Shown here piece by piece: positions 17,102 to 27,000 of a stretch of DNA of 64,000 nucleotides. Location: NCBI GenBank assembly GCA_021733665.1, contig JAHREI010000001.1, forward strand, positions 806,001-870,000, in the 5' to 3' direction. The translations under genes were made by a program, and so were the position numbers. The first letter of the stretch is position 1. Every line of letters starts with the position of its first letter. The notes beneath the pieces are model-generated. The model was not told the DNA's origin. It ran no database searches and saw only the letters and a program-made list of their open reading frames with translations. The stretch is from Bacillus subtilis (GTDB lineage Bacteria; Pseudomonadota; Alphaproteobacteria; Rhizobiales; Rhizobiaceae).

Positions 17102-17869
17102 ATGTCTCAACACGATGCGGTTTTGTCCGATCAACTCAATCTCCGTGTCGCTGAACGTGTGCGTGAGGAGATTGCGCGCCGCAGAATTTCCCGTCAGCAT
17201 CTGGCAGATGAGGCACGTATCAGCCTCTCGACACTTGAAAAAGCGCTGTCAGGGCATCGCCCTTTTACGCTCGCCACCATTATCCGGCTTGAACAGGCTA
17301 TGGGGTTTGAACTGCGCGATCAGACGGAAACTGAAAAGCCGAAGCCTACCATTTCCAACGGACATGCGGCGGAAGAGCTTGGATCTTATTCACGTGCTGC
17401 CGTTTCGTGGCTGGAAGGGACATTCCTCACGCTTCGCCCTTCTTTTGGTAATCATGGCGATATTTTTGCTTACTGCACGGATATTGTCTGGGATGCAGGA
17501 AATGCGCATCTCAAATTCGAAGAGCGTGAGCGTACCGATGTCTCCTTTTCACAGTGTGGTTGCGTTTCTGTCCCGCATCTTTCTGGACATGTCTATCTGG
17601 TGACGAATACATCCGGTCAGTACCGGATGGCGGTTCTTTCGCGCCCGAGTATCGCTGGTGAAATGTATGGTATTTTGACGACCTTGCGTGCAGGGCAGGG
17701 CGCACAATTGACACCGGTATCCGTGCCGTTGGTGCTTATCCCGATGAAGATTTTTGAAGCGCCGGTTTTCGGACGTATCACGCCCGCAGATCAGGCCTAT
17801 GATCAGTATTCGCGCTTTCTCAACAAAACGATCGGCGATGGCTATGCCAGTTTTGTGACGTCGTCATAA
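17102..17869 (+). CDS. XRE-family helix-turn-helix regulator, divergent from the sortase operon
   Basis: A 255-residue DNA-binding protein. Seen: an N-terminal HTH at residues about 15-72 (ISRQHLADEARISLSTLEKALSG) followed by a beta-rich C-terminal domain of about 150 residues that I do not recognise, probably for ligand binding or oligomerisation. AGGA lies seven bases before the ATG. The gene is transcribed divergently from the sortase substrate gene across about 167 bp, so it may control that operon and itself; this rests on position only. The DNA-binding call is firm, the target is inferred. Confidence 0.8.
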   Translation: MSQHDAVLSDQLNLRVAERVREEIARRRISRQHLADEARISLSTLEKALSGHRPFTLATIIRLEQAMGFELRDQTETEKPKPTISNGHAAEELGSYSRAAVSWLEGTFLTLRPSFGNHGDIFAYCTDIVWDAGNAHLKFEERERTDVSFSQCGCVSVPHLSGHVYLVTNTSGQYRMAVLSRPSIAGEMYGILTTLRAGQGAQLTPVSVPLVLIPMKIFEAPVFGRITPADQAYDQYSRFLNKTIGDGYASFVTSS

Positions 17870-17896
17870 TTGTGGGTGAAGTGGTTTCGCGTTTTA

Positions 17897-17972
17897 TGGT
17901 GCCGCTTACGTGACTCGAACACGTGACCCCATCATTACGAATGATGTGCTCTACCAACTGAGCTAAAGCGGC
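17897..17972 (-). tRNA. tRNA-Thr (anticodon CGT)
   Basis: On the minus strand the sequence folds into a full cloverleaf: acceptor GCCGCTT/AAGCGGC, D-arm GCTC-GAGC, anticodon stem CATCA/TGATG with loop TTCGTAA, and T-arm ACGTG/CACGT around TTCGAGT. CCA is encoded at the 3' end. Anticodon CGT reads ACG threonine codons. Confidence 0.97.
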
Positions 17973-18182
17973 AGGGACATTTATTCCCTCAGGTCAGAGC
18001 TTTTTAAAGCAACCTGTACGGGCGCGTGATAACGAAATCCCGACTTGTTTGCAAGGCGCAAAAACAAAAAGCCATGCTTTCTGACCTGTTCTGCAATTTA
18101 TTATTCTTTCCCTGAAAGAACAAGTATATGAACTATATTCTCTCAGGTAAGTGAATATATTAATTGCATCTGATCTGTAAGC

Positions 18183-19145
18183 TCAGGATGCGCAAAGCGC
18201 TGATTTGGCAACTTTGTACTGCTCAATCCAGCGTTCAACCAGCTGTCCGGCAGGCAAAATTTCCTTAACTGCTCCGATCCCCTGGCCGCAGCCCCAGATG
18301 TCCTTCCATGCCTTTGCGCCGGTTGTGGCTTTTTGAAAATCCATCTTGCTCGGGTCGGCTTCCGGCAGATGATCGGGATCCATTCCCGCTGCTTCAATCG
18401 ACGGGCGCAGATAATTGCCGTGAATACCGGTGAAGTAGTTAGAGTAGACGATGTCCTTGGCGCTGGATTGCACAATCATCTCTTTGTAAGCATTCACCGC
18501 GTTGGCTTCTTTGGTCGCGATAAAAGGCGAGCCGATATAGGCAAGGTTTGCACCCATTGTCTGTGCTGCCAGAATGGCGCTGCCACTGGAAATAGCGCCG
18601 GAAAGGGCGACCGGGCCGTCAAACCATTCGCGAATTTCGGCCATTAAAGCAAAAGGTGACAACGTGCCTGCATGGCCACCGGCACCGGCAGCTACGGCGA
18701 TCAATCCGTCTGCGCCTTTGCGGATCGCGGAATTGGCATGGCGATTATTGATCACATCGTGCAGTACAATACCGCCATAGGAGTGAATGGCTGCGTTCAC
18801 TTCCGGTACAGCGCCGAGCGATGAAATAACCACCGGCACTTTATATTTGATGCAGAGTTCCAGATCTTGCTGCAAGCGATGATTGGAACGGTGCACAATC
18901 TGATTGACGGCAAAAGGTGCCGCTGGCTGGGCAGGATGCTGCTGATTATAGTTTTGCAGTTCCTCTGTAATTTGAGCCAGCCATTCATTCAACTGCTCAG
19001 GCGTGCGGGCATTGAGAGCAGGAAAAGCACCAATTATGCCGCTTTTACATTGTTCAATCACCAGAGCGGGATTGGCAATGATAAACAGGGGCGCACCGAT
19101 TGCTGGTAAACGCAGGTTGTTTTTGAGGATATCCGGTAGAGCCAT
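18183..19145 (-). CDS. Nitronate monooxygenase / 2-nitropropane dioxygenase family flavoenzyme
   Basis: A 320-residue FMN-dependent TIM-barrel enzyme related to nitronate monooxygenase. Seen: the N-terminal LPAIGAPLFIIANP segment, and the AAGAGGHAG loop that carries the family's conserved histidine and contacts FMN phosphate, followed by ALSGAISSG and AYIGSPFIATKEA. The start at 19145 (MALPDILKN) is chosen because the upstream in-frame extension covers the probable promoter. A sequence resembling half of the fad-operon palindrome (TTGACGTAAACGTAAA, 19163-19178) lies just upstream, so it may share a regulator with beta-oxidation. Substrate is not deducible; enoyl reductase-like relatives exist in the same superfamily. 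Confidence 0.88.
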   Translation of the reverse strand: MALPDILKNNLRLPAIGAPLFIIANPALVIEQCKSGIIGAFPALNARTPEQLNEWLAQITEELQNYNQQHPAQPAAPFAVNQIVHRSNHRLQQDLELCIKYKVPVVISSLGAVPEVNAAIHSYGGIVLHDVINNRHANSAIRKGADGLIAVAAGAGGHAGTLSPFALMAEIREWFDGPVALSGAISSGSAILAAQTMGANLAYIGSPFIATKEANAVNAYKEMIVQSSAKDIVYSNYFTGIHGNYLRPSIEAAGMDPDHLPEADPSKMDFQKATTGAKAWKDIWGCGQGIGAVKEILPAGQLVERWIEQYKVAKSALCAS

Positions 19146-19159
19146 TTCACAGTTCCGTA

Positions 19160-19182
19160 AATTGACGTAAACGTAAACTGTA
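19160..19182 (-). promoter_or_regulatory. Candidate operator shared with the fad operon
   Basis: On the minus strand the sequence reads TTTACGTTTACGTCAA, closely resembling the perfect palindrome at 29066-29093 in front of the acyl-CoA dehydrogenase gene. It lies about 18-33 bases before the start codon, so a bound protein would cover the promoter or early leader. Similar ACGTTTACGT-type sites are recalled for MerR-family LiuR-type regulators of acyl-CoA catabolism; this attribution is from memory. Confidence 0.45.
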
Positions 19183-19211
19183 TATTGGTGGTAAATATGG
19201 TGTGCTGTCAA

Positions 19212-19535
19212 AGATAAAATGTCAGGGCAATGATTTTAGGAAGGGGAGCTTTGCCGCTTGACTCATATGCGATATTTATTGTGGGATGCTTAGAGTGCAG
19301 ATTTTATGCATTTTGAGGGGAAAAGAGCCATAAAATAACCGGCATAGACTGTAAAATGGCATTTTTATGAAAATAGTCTTTGTGGAACAATATGTTAAGA
19401 TCGTATACAATCTTTTTAGCGCTACAGCGACAGATGGGATTTTATAAGTTTTAAAAATCAGTTAATGCGTATAACTGCTATTTTATGCATAAATACCGGC
19501 GCAGGGACATGCGAGGGTGACAGGAAGGGACAATT
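19212..19535. other. Intergenic region without a gene
   Basis: AT-rich gap between the divergent nitronate monooxygenase and TTG-started membrane protein genes. I see no coding sequence or strong hairpin; it probably holds both promoters. Confidence 0.5.
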
Positions 19536-20549
19536 TTGCAGGGCATCGAAAGTGCAATTCGCAACGCTTTGACCAAAGCGGATTCATCTGATCCGGCTAT
19601 GCGCCAGCGGATTTATGAATCCGTTTGGAGTGCGCATGAGCGCGCTATGGCTGCGAATACTCAGCTTTCTGATCAGCAACGCGCGGAACGTCGCGAGAAG
19701 CTGAAGGCCGCAATCTCGCAGATTGAGCAGGAAATGCGTCAACCTGTGAGCCCTGTCCCCGTAGAGCAGCCTGCTTCGGAGCCGCGATATGATGGCGGTC
19801 TCGGTGTTCCTGAACTGGATCGCACGGAAATGCGGGTACAGCCGGACGCTTCGCGCAAGCGTCGCGGCAAAGCCAAGGCAGAACCTGATCTTGGCTACGA
19901 GCCGGATATTGCGCAGCCTGTTGCCCGCAAAAAACGTAAAAAATCCCGCCTCATTTCTCTGGGGCTGCCTTTGGCATTTTTACTGACCGCAGGTTTGATA
20001 GGCTGGTCTGTTTATAATAGTTTTGTGACTGTTGGTCCTGTGAACAACAATAGTCATTCTCTGCCTGGCAATATTGCTCCGGTCATGCAGGGTAATGAAG
20101 CGGACAGCAAAGACTGGATAACAATCTTTACACCTGAACAGCCGAACCGGATGTCGGTTCAGGGGCAGGCAACTGCGGTAATTGCAGGATCAGGCATGTC
20201 CCGTTATGTGCGGGTTAAATCGCCGACTGCTCATGATACAGCCAGCTTTGATATCGGGCAGGGTGTGCTGGATCAGATCGAGGGCAAGCAGGCTACTTTT
20301 GAAGTCATGGTACGCAGCGACGACGGCGGCACAGTGCAGATGTCGGTGAGTTGTGACTTGGGCACATTGGGTGATTGCGGCCGTAAACGATATGATGTGA
20401 CCGATCAGCAAAGCAGCTTGTTGTTTGATCTTGCAGTTCCGGAAGTGTCGTCTGCCAATAGCGCAGGGCGCATCATCGTTGCCAGTGACATAAATGGTTC
20501 CGGCAAAAGTGTCGATATTTATGCGATCCGCGTCAAGGTCGTGCAGTAG
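19536..20549 (+). CDS. Conserved single-pass membrane protein of unknown function
   Basis: 337 residues, not recognised as a named family. Seen: a helical, charged N-terminal domain (residues 1-75), a Pro-rich and basic linker, a single transmembrane segment at about 147-170 (LISLGLPLAFLLTAGLIGW), and a C-terminal beta-rich domain of about 150 residues containing a cysteine pair (CDLGTLGDC), probably periplasmic. That part looks like a jelly-roll or carbohydrate-binding fold, an inference from strand pattern only. The start is TTG at 19536, chosen because AGGAAGGG lies six bases upstream and the protein is coherent from there. It stands alone, followed 137 bp later by the methyltransferase gene. 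Confidence 0.7.
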   Translation: MQGIESAIRNALTKADSSDPAMRQRIYESVWSAHERAMAANTQLSDQQRAERREKLKAAISQIEQEMRQPVSPVPVEQPASEPRYDGGLGVPELDRTEMRVQPDASRKRRGKAKAEPDLGYEPDIAQPVARKKRKKSRLISLGLPLAFLLTAGLIGWSVYNSFVTVGPVNNNSHSLPGNIAPVMQGNEADSKDWITIFTPEQPNRMSVQGQATAVIAGSGMSRYVRVKSPTAHDTASFDIGQGVLDQIEGKQATFEVMVRSDDGGTVQMSVSCDLGTLGDCGRKRYDVTDQQSSLLFDLAVPEVSSANSAGRIIVASDINGSGKSVDIYAIRVKVVQ

Positions 20550-20686
20550 TCCGACCTCACTGAATAATTTGTCCGGATAAAACCGGTGCAGAAAAATGTG
20601 TTTCAAGGCACTGATCCTGTAAAAAATATCTTGTCAAATTCCGCGCATTACTGCATATCGCGTGCTCTGCAACAAATGCGGTAAGA

Positions 20687-21655
20687 ATGGCGCGGGCATT
20701 TTTTTCATCTGGTGATCTGATCGCGGATCGCCGAGCTCACTATGCGGTCATGATGTCTGAGGCGGGAGATCATTCCGCAGCGGCCGACCTGATGCGCCAA
20801 TCTCTTGATTATCTGAAATTTCAGTTTTTACAGTGGCCGGCCGGCATGTTTATGCTGAGCGAAATGCATGAAAATGCCGGTGAGCTTGAAGAAGCAGTGA
20901 CGCTGTGGCGACAATTGCTTAAGCTTGATCCTGAAGATCGCTTTGGTGTTGCACTGAAACTTGCACAATGCGGTTTGGCAGAAACGCCGGATGCTGCGCC
21001 ACCTGCTTATATCGAAGCCCTGTTTGATGCCTATGCACCGAATTTTGAAGAGTCACTGGTTGATAAGCTGCATTATTGCGGGCCGCAAAAACTGGCCGAG
21101 CTGATTATCAGACACTTTCCGGAGCGCACTTATCAGCACGTGCTGGATCTGGGTTGCGGTACCGGTTTGATGGGGGACGAGATTCATCCGCGTTGCGGTC
21201 TTCTCAGTGGTGCAGATCTGTCAGAAGCGATGCTGAAGAAGGCAGAAGAAAAACAGATTTACACGCGCCTGATTAAGGCTGATGTCAATCTGTGCAGCAA
21301 GGCAATATTGGTGGACGATGCGCTGCCGCAACCGGATATGATCCTTGCCGCCGATGTGTTCATTTATATCGGGCAACTGGAACGGGCGTTTGCTCTGGCT
21401 GCAGAATGTCTGCGGAGAGGAGGGGTGTTTGCCTTCTCGGTGGAAACGCATGACCGTCCTGATATGCAGGATTCAGACGGTTCATGTGAAGATATGATTT
21501 TACAACCTTCCTTACGTTTCACACATTCTGCCCGTTATATTCAAAATCTTTTACAGGTCAGCCGTTTTAACGTGCTGGATTATCAGCATATTCCCTTGCG
21601 GCTTGATCGTGGTGAATATCTTGATGGCTATGTTTTTATTGCTCAAAAGTTTTGA
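20687..21655 (+). CDS. TPR-containing SAM-dependent methyltransferase
   Basis: A 322-residue class I methyltransferase. Seen: two TPR-like helical repeats at residues about 15-105, then a Rossmann methyltransferase domain with motif I VLDLGCGTGLMG (about 150-161), an acidic motif II (GADLSEAMLKKA) and motif IV (LAADVFIYIG). TPR plus methyltransferase proteins of this size are common in Rhizobiales, and the substrate is generally not known. The ribosome binding site before the ATG is weak (GGTAAG), so a start at residue 22 or 23 cannot be excluded. Confidence 0.82.
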   Translation: MARAFFSSGDLIADRRAHYAVMMSEAGDHSAAADLMRQSLDYLKFQFLQWPAGMFMLSEMHENAGELEEAVTLWRQLLKLDPEDRFGVALKLAQCGLAETPDAAPPAYIEALFDAYAPNFEESLVDKLHYCGPQKLAELIIRHFPERTYQHVLDLGCGTGLMGDEIHPRCGLLSGADLSEAMLKKAEEKQIYTRLIKADVNLCSKAILVDDALPQPDMILAADVFIYIGQLERAFALAAECLRRGGVFAFSVETHDRPDMQDSDGSCEDMILQPSLRFTHSARYIQNLLQVSRFNVLDYQHIPLRLDRGEYLDGYVFIAQKF

Positions 21656-21661
21656 TAGCTT

Positions 21662-22516
21662 TTAGTCCTTACGGAACAATAACTGCCCGATCCAACCTGT
21701 CAGGCCTGCCAGGAATACAGCGAACAAACCATAGGCCAGACTATATTGATGCGCAGCCTCATAAACCTGTTGCTCCAGACCGGCTTTCACAATGTTCAGG
21801 TGACTGTTGGCCTCACCGATAAACACGCCGTGGCGGAATAAGAGCGCGCGGGCTTTATGCCGGCCCACCGGCACATTCGCAGATAATGCCAGTGTCGCAC
21901 GGAACAGGGTCTGTGAAACAAATTCCACAGAACCGACATTTTGCGTGTAAATTCCCTGATGACTTTTCAGATTGCGCAATTCCTGAGCAAAGCGAATAGT
22001 GTTCGGATCGGTTAAGGTGCCGTATTCCGGTGTCATGGCGAAATAATTGACCCCGAGAGATAGTTGGCGATAGGTGCGTTCGTCTGTAATATCCTGCAAT
22101 GGTCGCGTGGATGCCAGAGAGTAAGAGAGCGGCACTGACTGGAACGTCTCGGAATCGGCGTTCACCCATACGCCCAGATAGCGGGATTTTTCACGGATCA
22201 CCAGATTACGCTGCGGGCCTTCCAGAACCACAATAATATCATAACGCGCCTGTCTGCGGATCAGCGGATCAGCATTGTCCAGCGCGCCAAAAATGGTCAG
22301 ATTAGTCCCGTTGAAATTTGAGGCAATCGCGATTGTTTCTGTCGAAAGGCCAATCTCGATGGTTTCCGGCAGTTGTTGCGGTTCCTGAAGCGCATTGACC
22401 GCGGGTATCTCTTGTCCGCGGTCTTTTTTGCGCGATGCAGTATCACCGCTCTGCAGGGGTAAGAATGCAGAGAGCAGGAGCGTTGCAAACAGGGTTTTCG
22501 CGAGATGTGTCTTCAT
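21662..22516 (-). CDS. TIGR02186-family transmembrane protein
   Basis: A 284-residue membrane protein of the alphaproteobacterial TIGR02186 family, which habitually follows a TSUP permease gene, as here. Seen: an N-terminal signal segment (MKTHLAKTLFATLLLSAF), a large extracytoplasmic beta-rich region and a C-terminal transmembrane helix (residues about 255-278) ending LLFRKD. The chosen ATG at 22516 is one base after the upstream stop and follows GGATGAG; an ATG at 22525 overlapping the upstream gene is equally possible. The function is not established. The coupling suggests an accessory subunit for the permease. Confidence 0.8.
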   Translation of the reverse strand: MKTHLAKTLFATLLLSAFLPLQSGDTASRKKDRGQEIPAVNALQEPQQLPETIEIGLSTETIAIASNFNGTNLTIFGALDNADPLIRRQARYDIIVVLEGPQRNLVIREKSRYLGVWVNADSETFQSVPLSYSLASTRPLQDITDERTYRQLSLGVNYFAMTPEYGTLTDPNTIRFAQELRNLKSHQGIYTQNVGSVEFVSQTLFRATLALSANVPVGRHKARALLFRHGVFIGEANSHLNIVKAGLEQQVYEAAHQYSLAYGLFAVFLAGLTGWIGQLLFRKD

Positions 22517-22517
22517 C

Positions 22518-23438
22518 TTACTCATCCGCAAAGCCGATTGAGAAAAGATTATCGGGCTGGATGAATAGGCCGAAAGCCAGACGCAGAGCAACAGCCAGCA
22601 CCAGCAGTGCCAGCAGCATACGTAATTGTTCGCCGCGTAATTTGCGTCCTGCACGCGCGCCATATTGAGCACCGATCACACCGCCGACCATCAGCAAAAA
22701 GGCGAGCACAATATCAACCGTGTGGTTATTGGTTGCCTGCATTACGGTCGTGAAAGCAGTGACGAAAGTGATCTGAAACAGTGAGGTGCCAACAACGACA
22801 TTGGTTGGTACGCGCAGCAGATAAATCAGCGCAGGTACCATAATGAAGCCGCCGCCAACACCCATGACCGATGAGAGAATGCCGATAACAAACCCAATGC
22901 CCAAAACCGGAATAATACTGACATAAATCATTGAAGCGCGGAAACGCGCTTTAAACGGCATGCGGTGAATCCAGTTATGCTGACCCGGACGACGTACTTC
23001 CGGAGCTTTGTTGCCTTTACTGCGGCGTAATGTATTCCAGCTTTCAACGGCCATCAGACCGCCTACAGAACCGAGCAACACAACATAAAGCAGGGAAATG
23101 ATCAGATCGAGCTGCCCAAGATCGCGCAACAGGGAAAACAGATAAATACCGATCAGCGAGCCTGCCAGACCGCCGATCACCAGCAATATTCCGAGCTTAA
23201 TATCGAGTGTACGTCGTTTGAAATGTGACAGAGCGCCGGATACGGATGAGGCAATAACCTGATTGGCACCGGTCGCAACAGCAATAGCTGGCGGAATATT
23301 GTAGAAGATCAGCAACGGCGTAATCAGGAAGCCGCCACCAACACCGAACAGGCCGGATAAAAAGCCAACAGCCGCCCCCATGCCGAGAAGAACCAGCATG
23401 TTGACCGAAATCTCCGCTATTGGCAGATAAATACCCAC
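22518..23438 (-). CDS. TSUP-family (TauE/SafE) permease
   Basis: A 306-residue integral membrane transporter for small organic or sulfur-containing anions. Seen: about eight hydrophobic segments and the duplicated family motif, GFLSGLFGVGGGFLITPLLI in the first half and GILSSVMGVGGGFIMVPALI in the second. The start at 23438 is GTG with GGAA just upstream; an ATG at residue 14 is an alternative. The gene is directly coupled to the TIGR02186 gene downstream. The substrate (sulfite, sulfonate or other) cannot be read from the sequence. Confidence 0.9.
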   Translation of the reverse strand: MGIYLPIAEISVNMLVLLGMGAAVGFLSGLFGVGGGFLITPLLIFYNIPPAIAVATGANQVIASSVSGALSHFKRRTLDIKLGILLVIGGLAGSLIGIYLFSLLRDLGQLDLIISLLYVVLLGSVGGLMAVESWNTLRRSKGNKAPEVRRPGQHNWIHRMPFKARFRASMIYVSIIPVLGIGFVIGILSSVMGVGGGFIMVPALIYLLRVPTNVVVGTSLFQITFVTAFTTVMQATNNHTVDIVLAFLLMVGGVIGAQYGARAGRKLRGEQLRMLLALLVLAVALRLAFGLFIQPDNLFSIGFADE

Positions 23439-23950
23439 GTTCCGTTACCGCTATTATAATACTGCAGGTACACAAAATTCCTTAAACCAGACTTATGGTT
23501 TTTAGCATTGATCCCGCAGAATGCTCCCGAATTTCCTTGCCTGAGCCTATCCGCAGACTTTGCAGCTTTTCGATGGCACAAGACAGTTATTATAAGTGAG
23601 CTGACAGAATTATGTGTCTGAACATCATTCGCGACGCCAAACCTGAAAATGATCCCATTATCAGAGGATGTCGCATTCAGATTGAACTCGTCTGAGAACC
23701 AGACGACGCGCCTGTTCAAAAGGTTGAGAATAAGCGCTGTGATCGGATCTGAACGATAATCGCTCTGATGACGCTTTTGCATACAACAGATCAATTGTTG
23801 CAAAAAACTGTTAATTTTCTGCGCCTTTAGCGTAATGAAGTCAAATCATCGCTGTGCATAATATGATGCGAAAGCTGCAGGCCGCTGCGCACTTATGAAT
23901 TGTATCGACAACTGTTGCAGTTAGGTCGCAATTTTGGCTGTATTGTCAAA
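23439..23950. other. Intergenic region without a recognised gene
   Basis: About 500 bases between the terminator of the PodJ-like gene and the TSUP permease start. A 128-codon minus-strand open frame overlapping the permease start has no signal peptide, domain or codon bias and is rejected. I see no RNA gene here. Confidence 0.5.
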
Positions 23951-23987
23951 CAACAATGCCCTGCCGCATAATATGCGACAGGGCATT
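23951..23987 (-). terminator. Rho-independent terminator of the PodJ-like gene
   Basis: AATGCCCTG (23955-23963) pairs with CAGGGCATT (23979-23987), extended by an inner CGCAT/ATGCG stem. On the minus strand it is followed by a T-rich tract (TGTTGTTTG). It lies 23 bases past the stop of the minus-strand gene. Confidence 0.85.
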
Positions 23988-24009
23988 GGACTACTGCTTG
24001 TTAAGGAAA

Positions 24010-27000
24010 TCAGCTGTTTCGGGCGAGCAATGCTTCCACGAGCGGCTGGTCAACTTCACCGGTTGGTTTCATGCCGTTTGATTTCTGGAACGCTGCAATT
24101 GCCTGACGGGTTTTTGAACCCATCACACCATCGGCACTGCCTGCGTCGTAGCCATTTTTCTGCAGGATCAGCTGGATATTGCGGATCGCTTTTTTCATAT
24201 CCACGGACGCGGTCGGCATCGCTTTCTCATCTGTCCATGCATCCGGAATATGAACCGAATTGGCATCTTCGATCATATCTTTCGGTTTCCAGAGCTTGGT
24301 CAGATTAACAGCACGCTCCAGCTGTTCAGGCTTGAGTGACTTCGCAACCTGATCACGTTTTTCCGCTGCATCCGCATCACCGGCTTCAGCGGCGAGAGCG
24401 AACCATTTATAGCTTTCTTCCAGACTCTGCGCACGGCCCAAGCCTTTGGCTGTCAGAATGCCGAGATTATACTGGCTGTCTTTCACACCTAGTTCTGCAG
24501 CTTTAAAGAACCATTTAGCAGCACTGTCATTATTGACCTGACCGGCAGGACCCATCGCATAGAGAACTGCAAGATTATGCATAGCGCTGGCATTGCCCTG
24601 TGCAGCGGCCTGTTCATAGAATTTTGTTGCCTTGGCTGCATCACGTGGCATGCCGAGGCCTTTTTCATTGAAGTTACCGAGGCGGTATTGTGCCGGAGCA
24701 AAGCCGCGTTCAGCCGAAAGCGCGTACCATTTGGCAGCTTCCTTATAATCGCTGGTTACGCCTGAGCCATCTGTATAACGCAAACCGATTTCATATAATG
24801 CACGTGCATCGCCGGCTTCGGCAGCATTGCGCAGTGCAATCGGCCCGACTTCTTTAGCAATAGCAGGAATAGCAGACAGCTTATCAGAAGTATCTGCTTT
24901 AACCGGATTTGCCTGCGCAGGCGTGTTGTCCAGTGCTTCAGGCATTGGCTGTATCGCCGGAGCGGCGGATGGCTGATTGATTGTTACTGGCTTGATAATG
25001 GCCTGTGTGCTGCCAGCCAAAGGATTGGCGGATGACAAAGGCTGTGTCGGGAATTCACGGGCACCAAGCGGCTGTGCATCTTCAGAGGCAGTTCCTTGGT
25101 TCAGAGTGGTGATTTGAACGGAAGGGGTAATCTGTTCTGAAGGATAGCCTGCATTGTCAAGCGTGCTGACGGTCGGCAGTGTGGCTTTGACTTCTTCAGC
25201 TACTGCCGGTTTTGTACTGATTGCTGCAGTTTTGATGTTGGAAACATCAGCAGCCTGTGGCGCAGCGGTTTCTTTACTATCATTCAGATAGGTGTTGCCG
25301 AGCTGCAAGCCGGTTGCTGCAATGATAACAGCACCCAAAGCCAGCAAAAGCGGCTTACGCAACGAGCGTTTTGGTTTGTCGGCAGCGGCAGCACGATTTT
25401 CATCAGAGGTGATATCTTCATTGAGATCACCATCGTTTTTTTCCTGATCACGGATGCGACCGCTTTCATCGGCTGCAACCTGTGCGGCACGGCGGGCTGC
25501 GCTGATCAGATCAGACTTTCCGGTGCTTGGCGATTGATCCGAACCACGATTGCGCTGTTCATCGCGCACGCGGCGGATAATCGCGTTGAGATCCGGCATC
25601 GCTGCAAGGGTTTGATCAACACGGATTTCTTCGCTCTTTACTTCCGGTTGCGTTGCCGCTGCCTGAGTGTCGAGTTCCAGCAGATCGCTGGCTTCGATCT
25701 TGAAATCATCCGTGGCAGCCGGTGCCTGAGTGTCCGGTTTTGAACGACGAACAGCTTGTGCAAGGCCACCCAGCAGCGATTTGCGCGCACCACTCTCAGG
25801 TGCATCAATGCTTTCCTCCGGCCGTGCTTTCTCGGCGACCGGATTAGCCGCAGATTTTACGGCTGCGCGTGCGGCTTCAATGGCTGCATCAGCAGGAGAC
25901 AGAGTTGCGGAGAAGCTGCGATCTTTATTGCCCGTTGTCTGTGGTGCATCTGCACCCCATTCCGGAATGGAGAACTGGTTGCTGTAGCGGCCCGTATTGC
26001 TGTGCTGAGGCTGCACGGCCGGACGGGAAACCTCCGCATGCGGTGGTTTCTGCAGGCTGTCCTGCTCAATTTGTCCGAGACGCTCTGCAATTTTCAGCAG
26101 CGTATCGTGGACGCGGTTGAAAGTGCGGTTATTGCGCTCATCGGTTTCACGGGTCAGGGCTTCCAGCGCTTTGAGGTCATCCGCAAGCTGACGGGCAAAG
26201 CCGGTATCACGGGCAGAGCCTTTATCGACTACCTGACGAATGGCTTCCTCTGCGGCTTCACGGGCAGCGCTGAGGACGGTATCGCGGTTAATATCAATGG
26301 CGCGTTCAATGACGTCGAGGCGCGGTTTGATCTCTGCCAGTTCCGGCACCAGAGTTTCCGGCTTGCTCAACTGTTCAGTAATGAAGCTCAGCTGTTTTTC
26401 AAGATTACGCATCAGCTGCTGGTCAGCCTGAGGGGCAGCAACCGGGACAGCCTGCAAAGCAGCAGTCTGTTCTGTAACTTGACGGGTAATGTGATCCAGA
26501 CGGCTTTCAAGCGCCTGAATGAAGCGGTCATCGTTCAGTGCAGTTTTGTGTGCATTGTTGCGGTATTGTTCATCCAGATGGTTGGTCAGATCAGCAAAAC
26601 GGCGGTCAAGCTCATTGAAAACAGCATGATCCTGTTCCGGTTGACGGTTATAGCTGCTTGCGAGAATAGCGCGGCTGATTTCATCCAGACGCTCATCCAG
26701 CTGGCGCAGAGAATGACTGTGGCTGTCAGGAAGTTGCTCAACAGCATGACGCAGGTCATCAAGACGTGCGCTGATTGTTTCCAGAGCCGGATCAATATTG
26801 ACAGGCTGGGAGGCCGTTAGTTTTTGAAACTGCTGTTGTTCAAAATTGTCAAAACGCTCGTCCAGCGCATCCCAACGATGGCTCATGCGACGCAGGGATT
26901 CTTCACGCGCCAGTGTTTCAACAGTGCGCTTCAGCTCGTCAAAATCCCGGCGCATAATTGCATCGGTATTGGGGCTTTGCTGAGTATTGGATGTAAAATT

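Noticed and set aside
23417-23803. A 128-codon minus-strand frame before the TSUP gene
   Set aside because: No recognisable domain, no ribosome site, overlap with the TSUP start, and composition of non-coding DNA.
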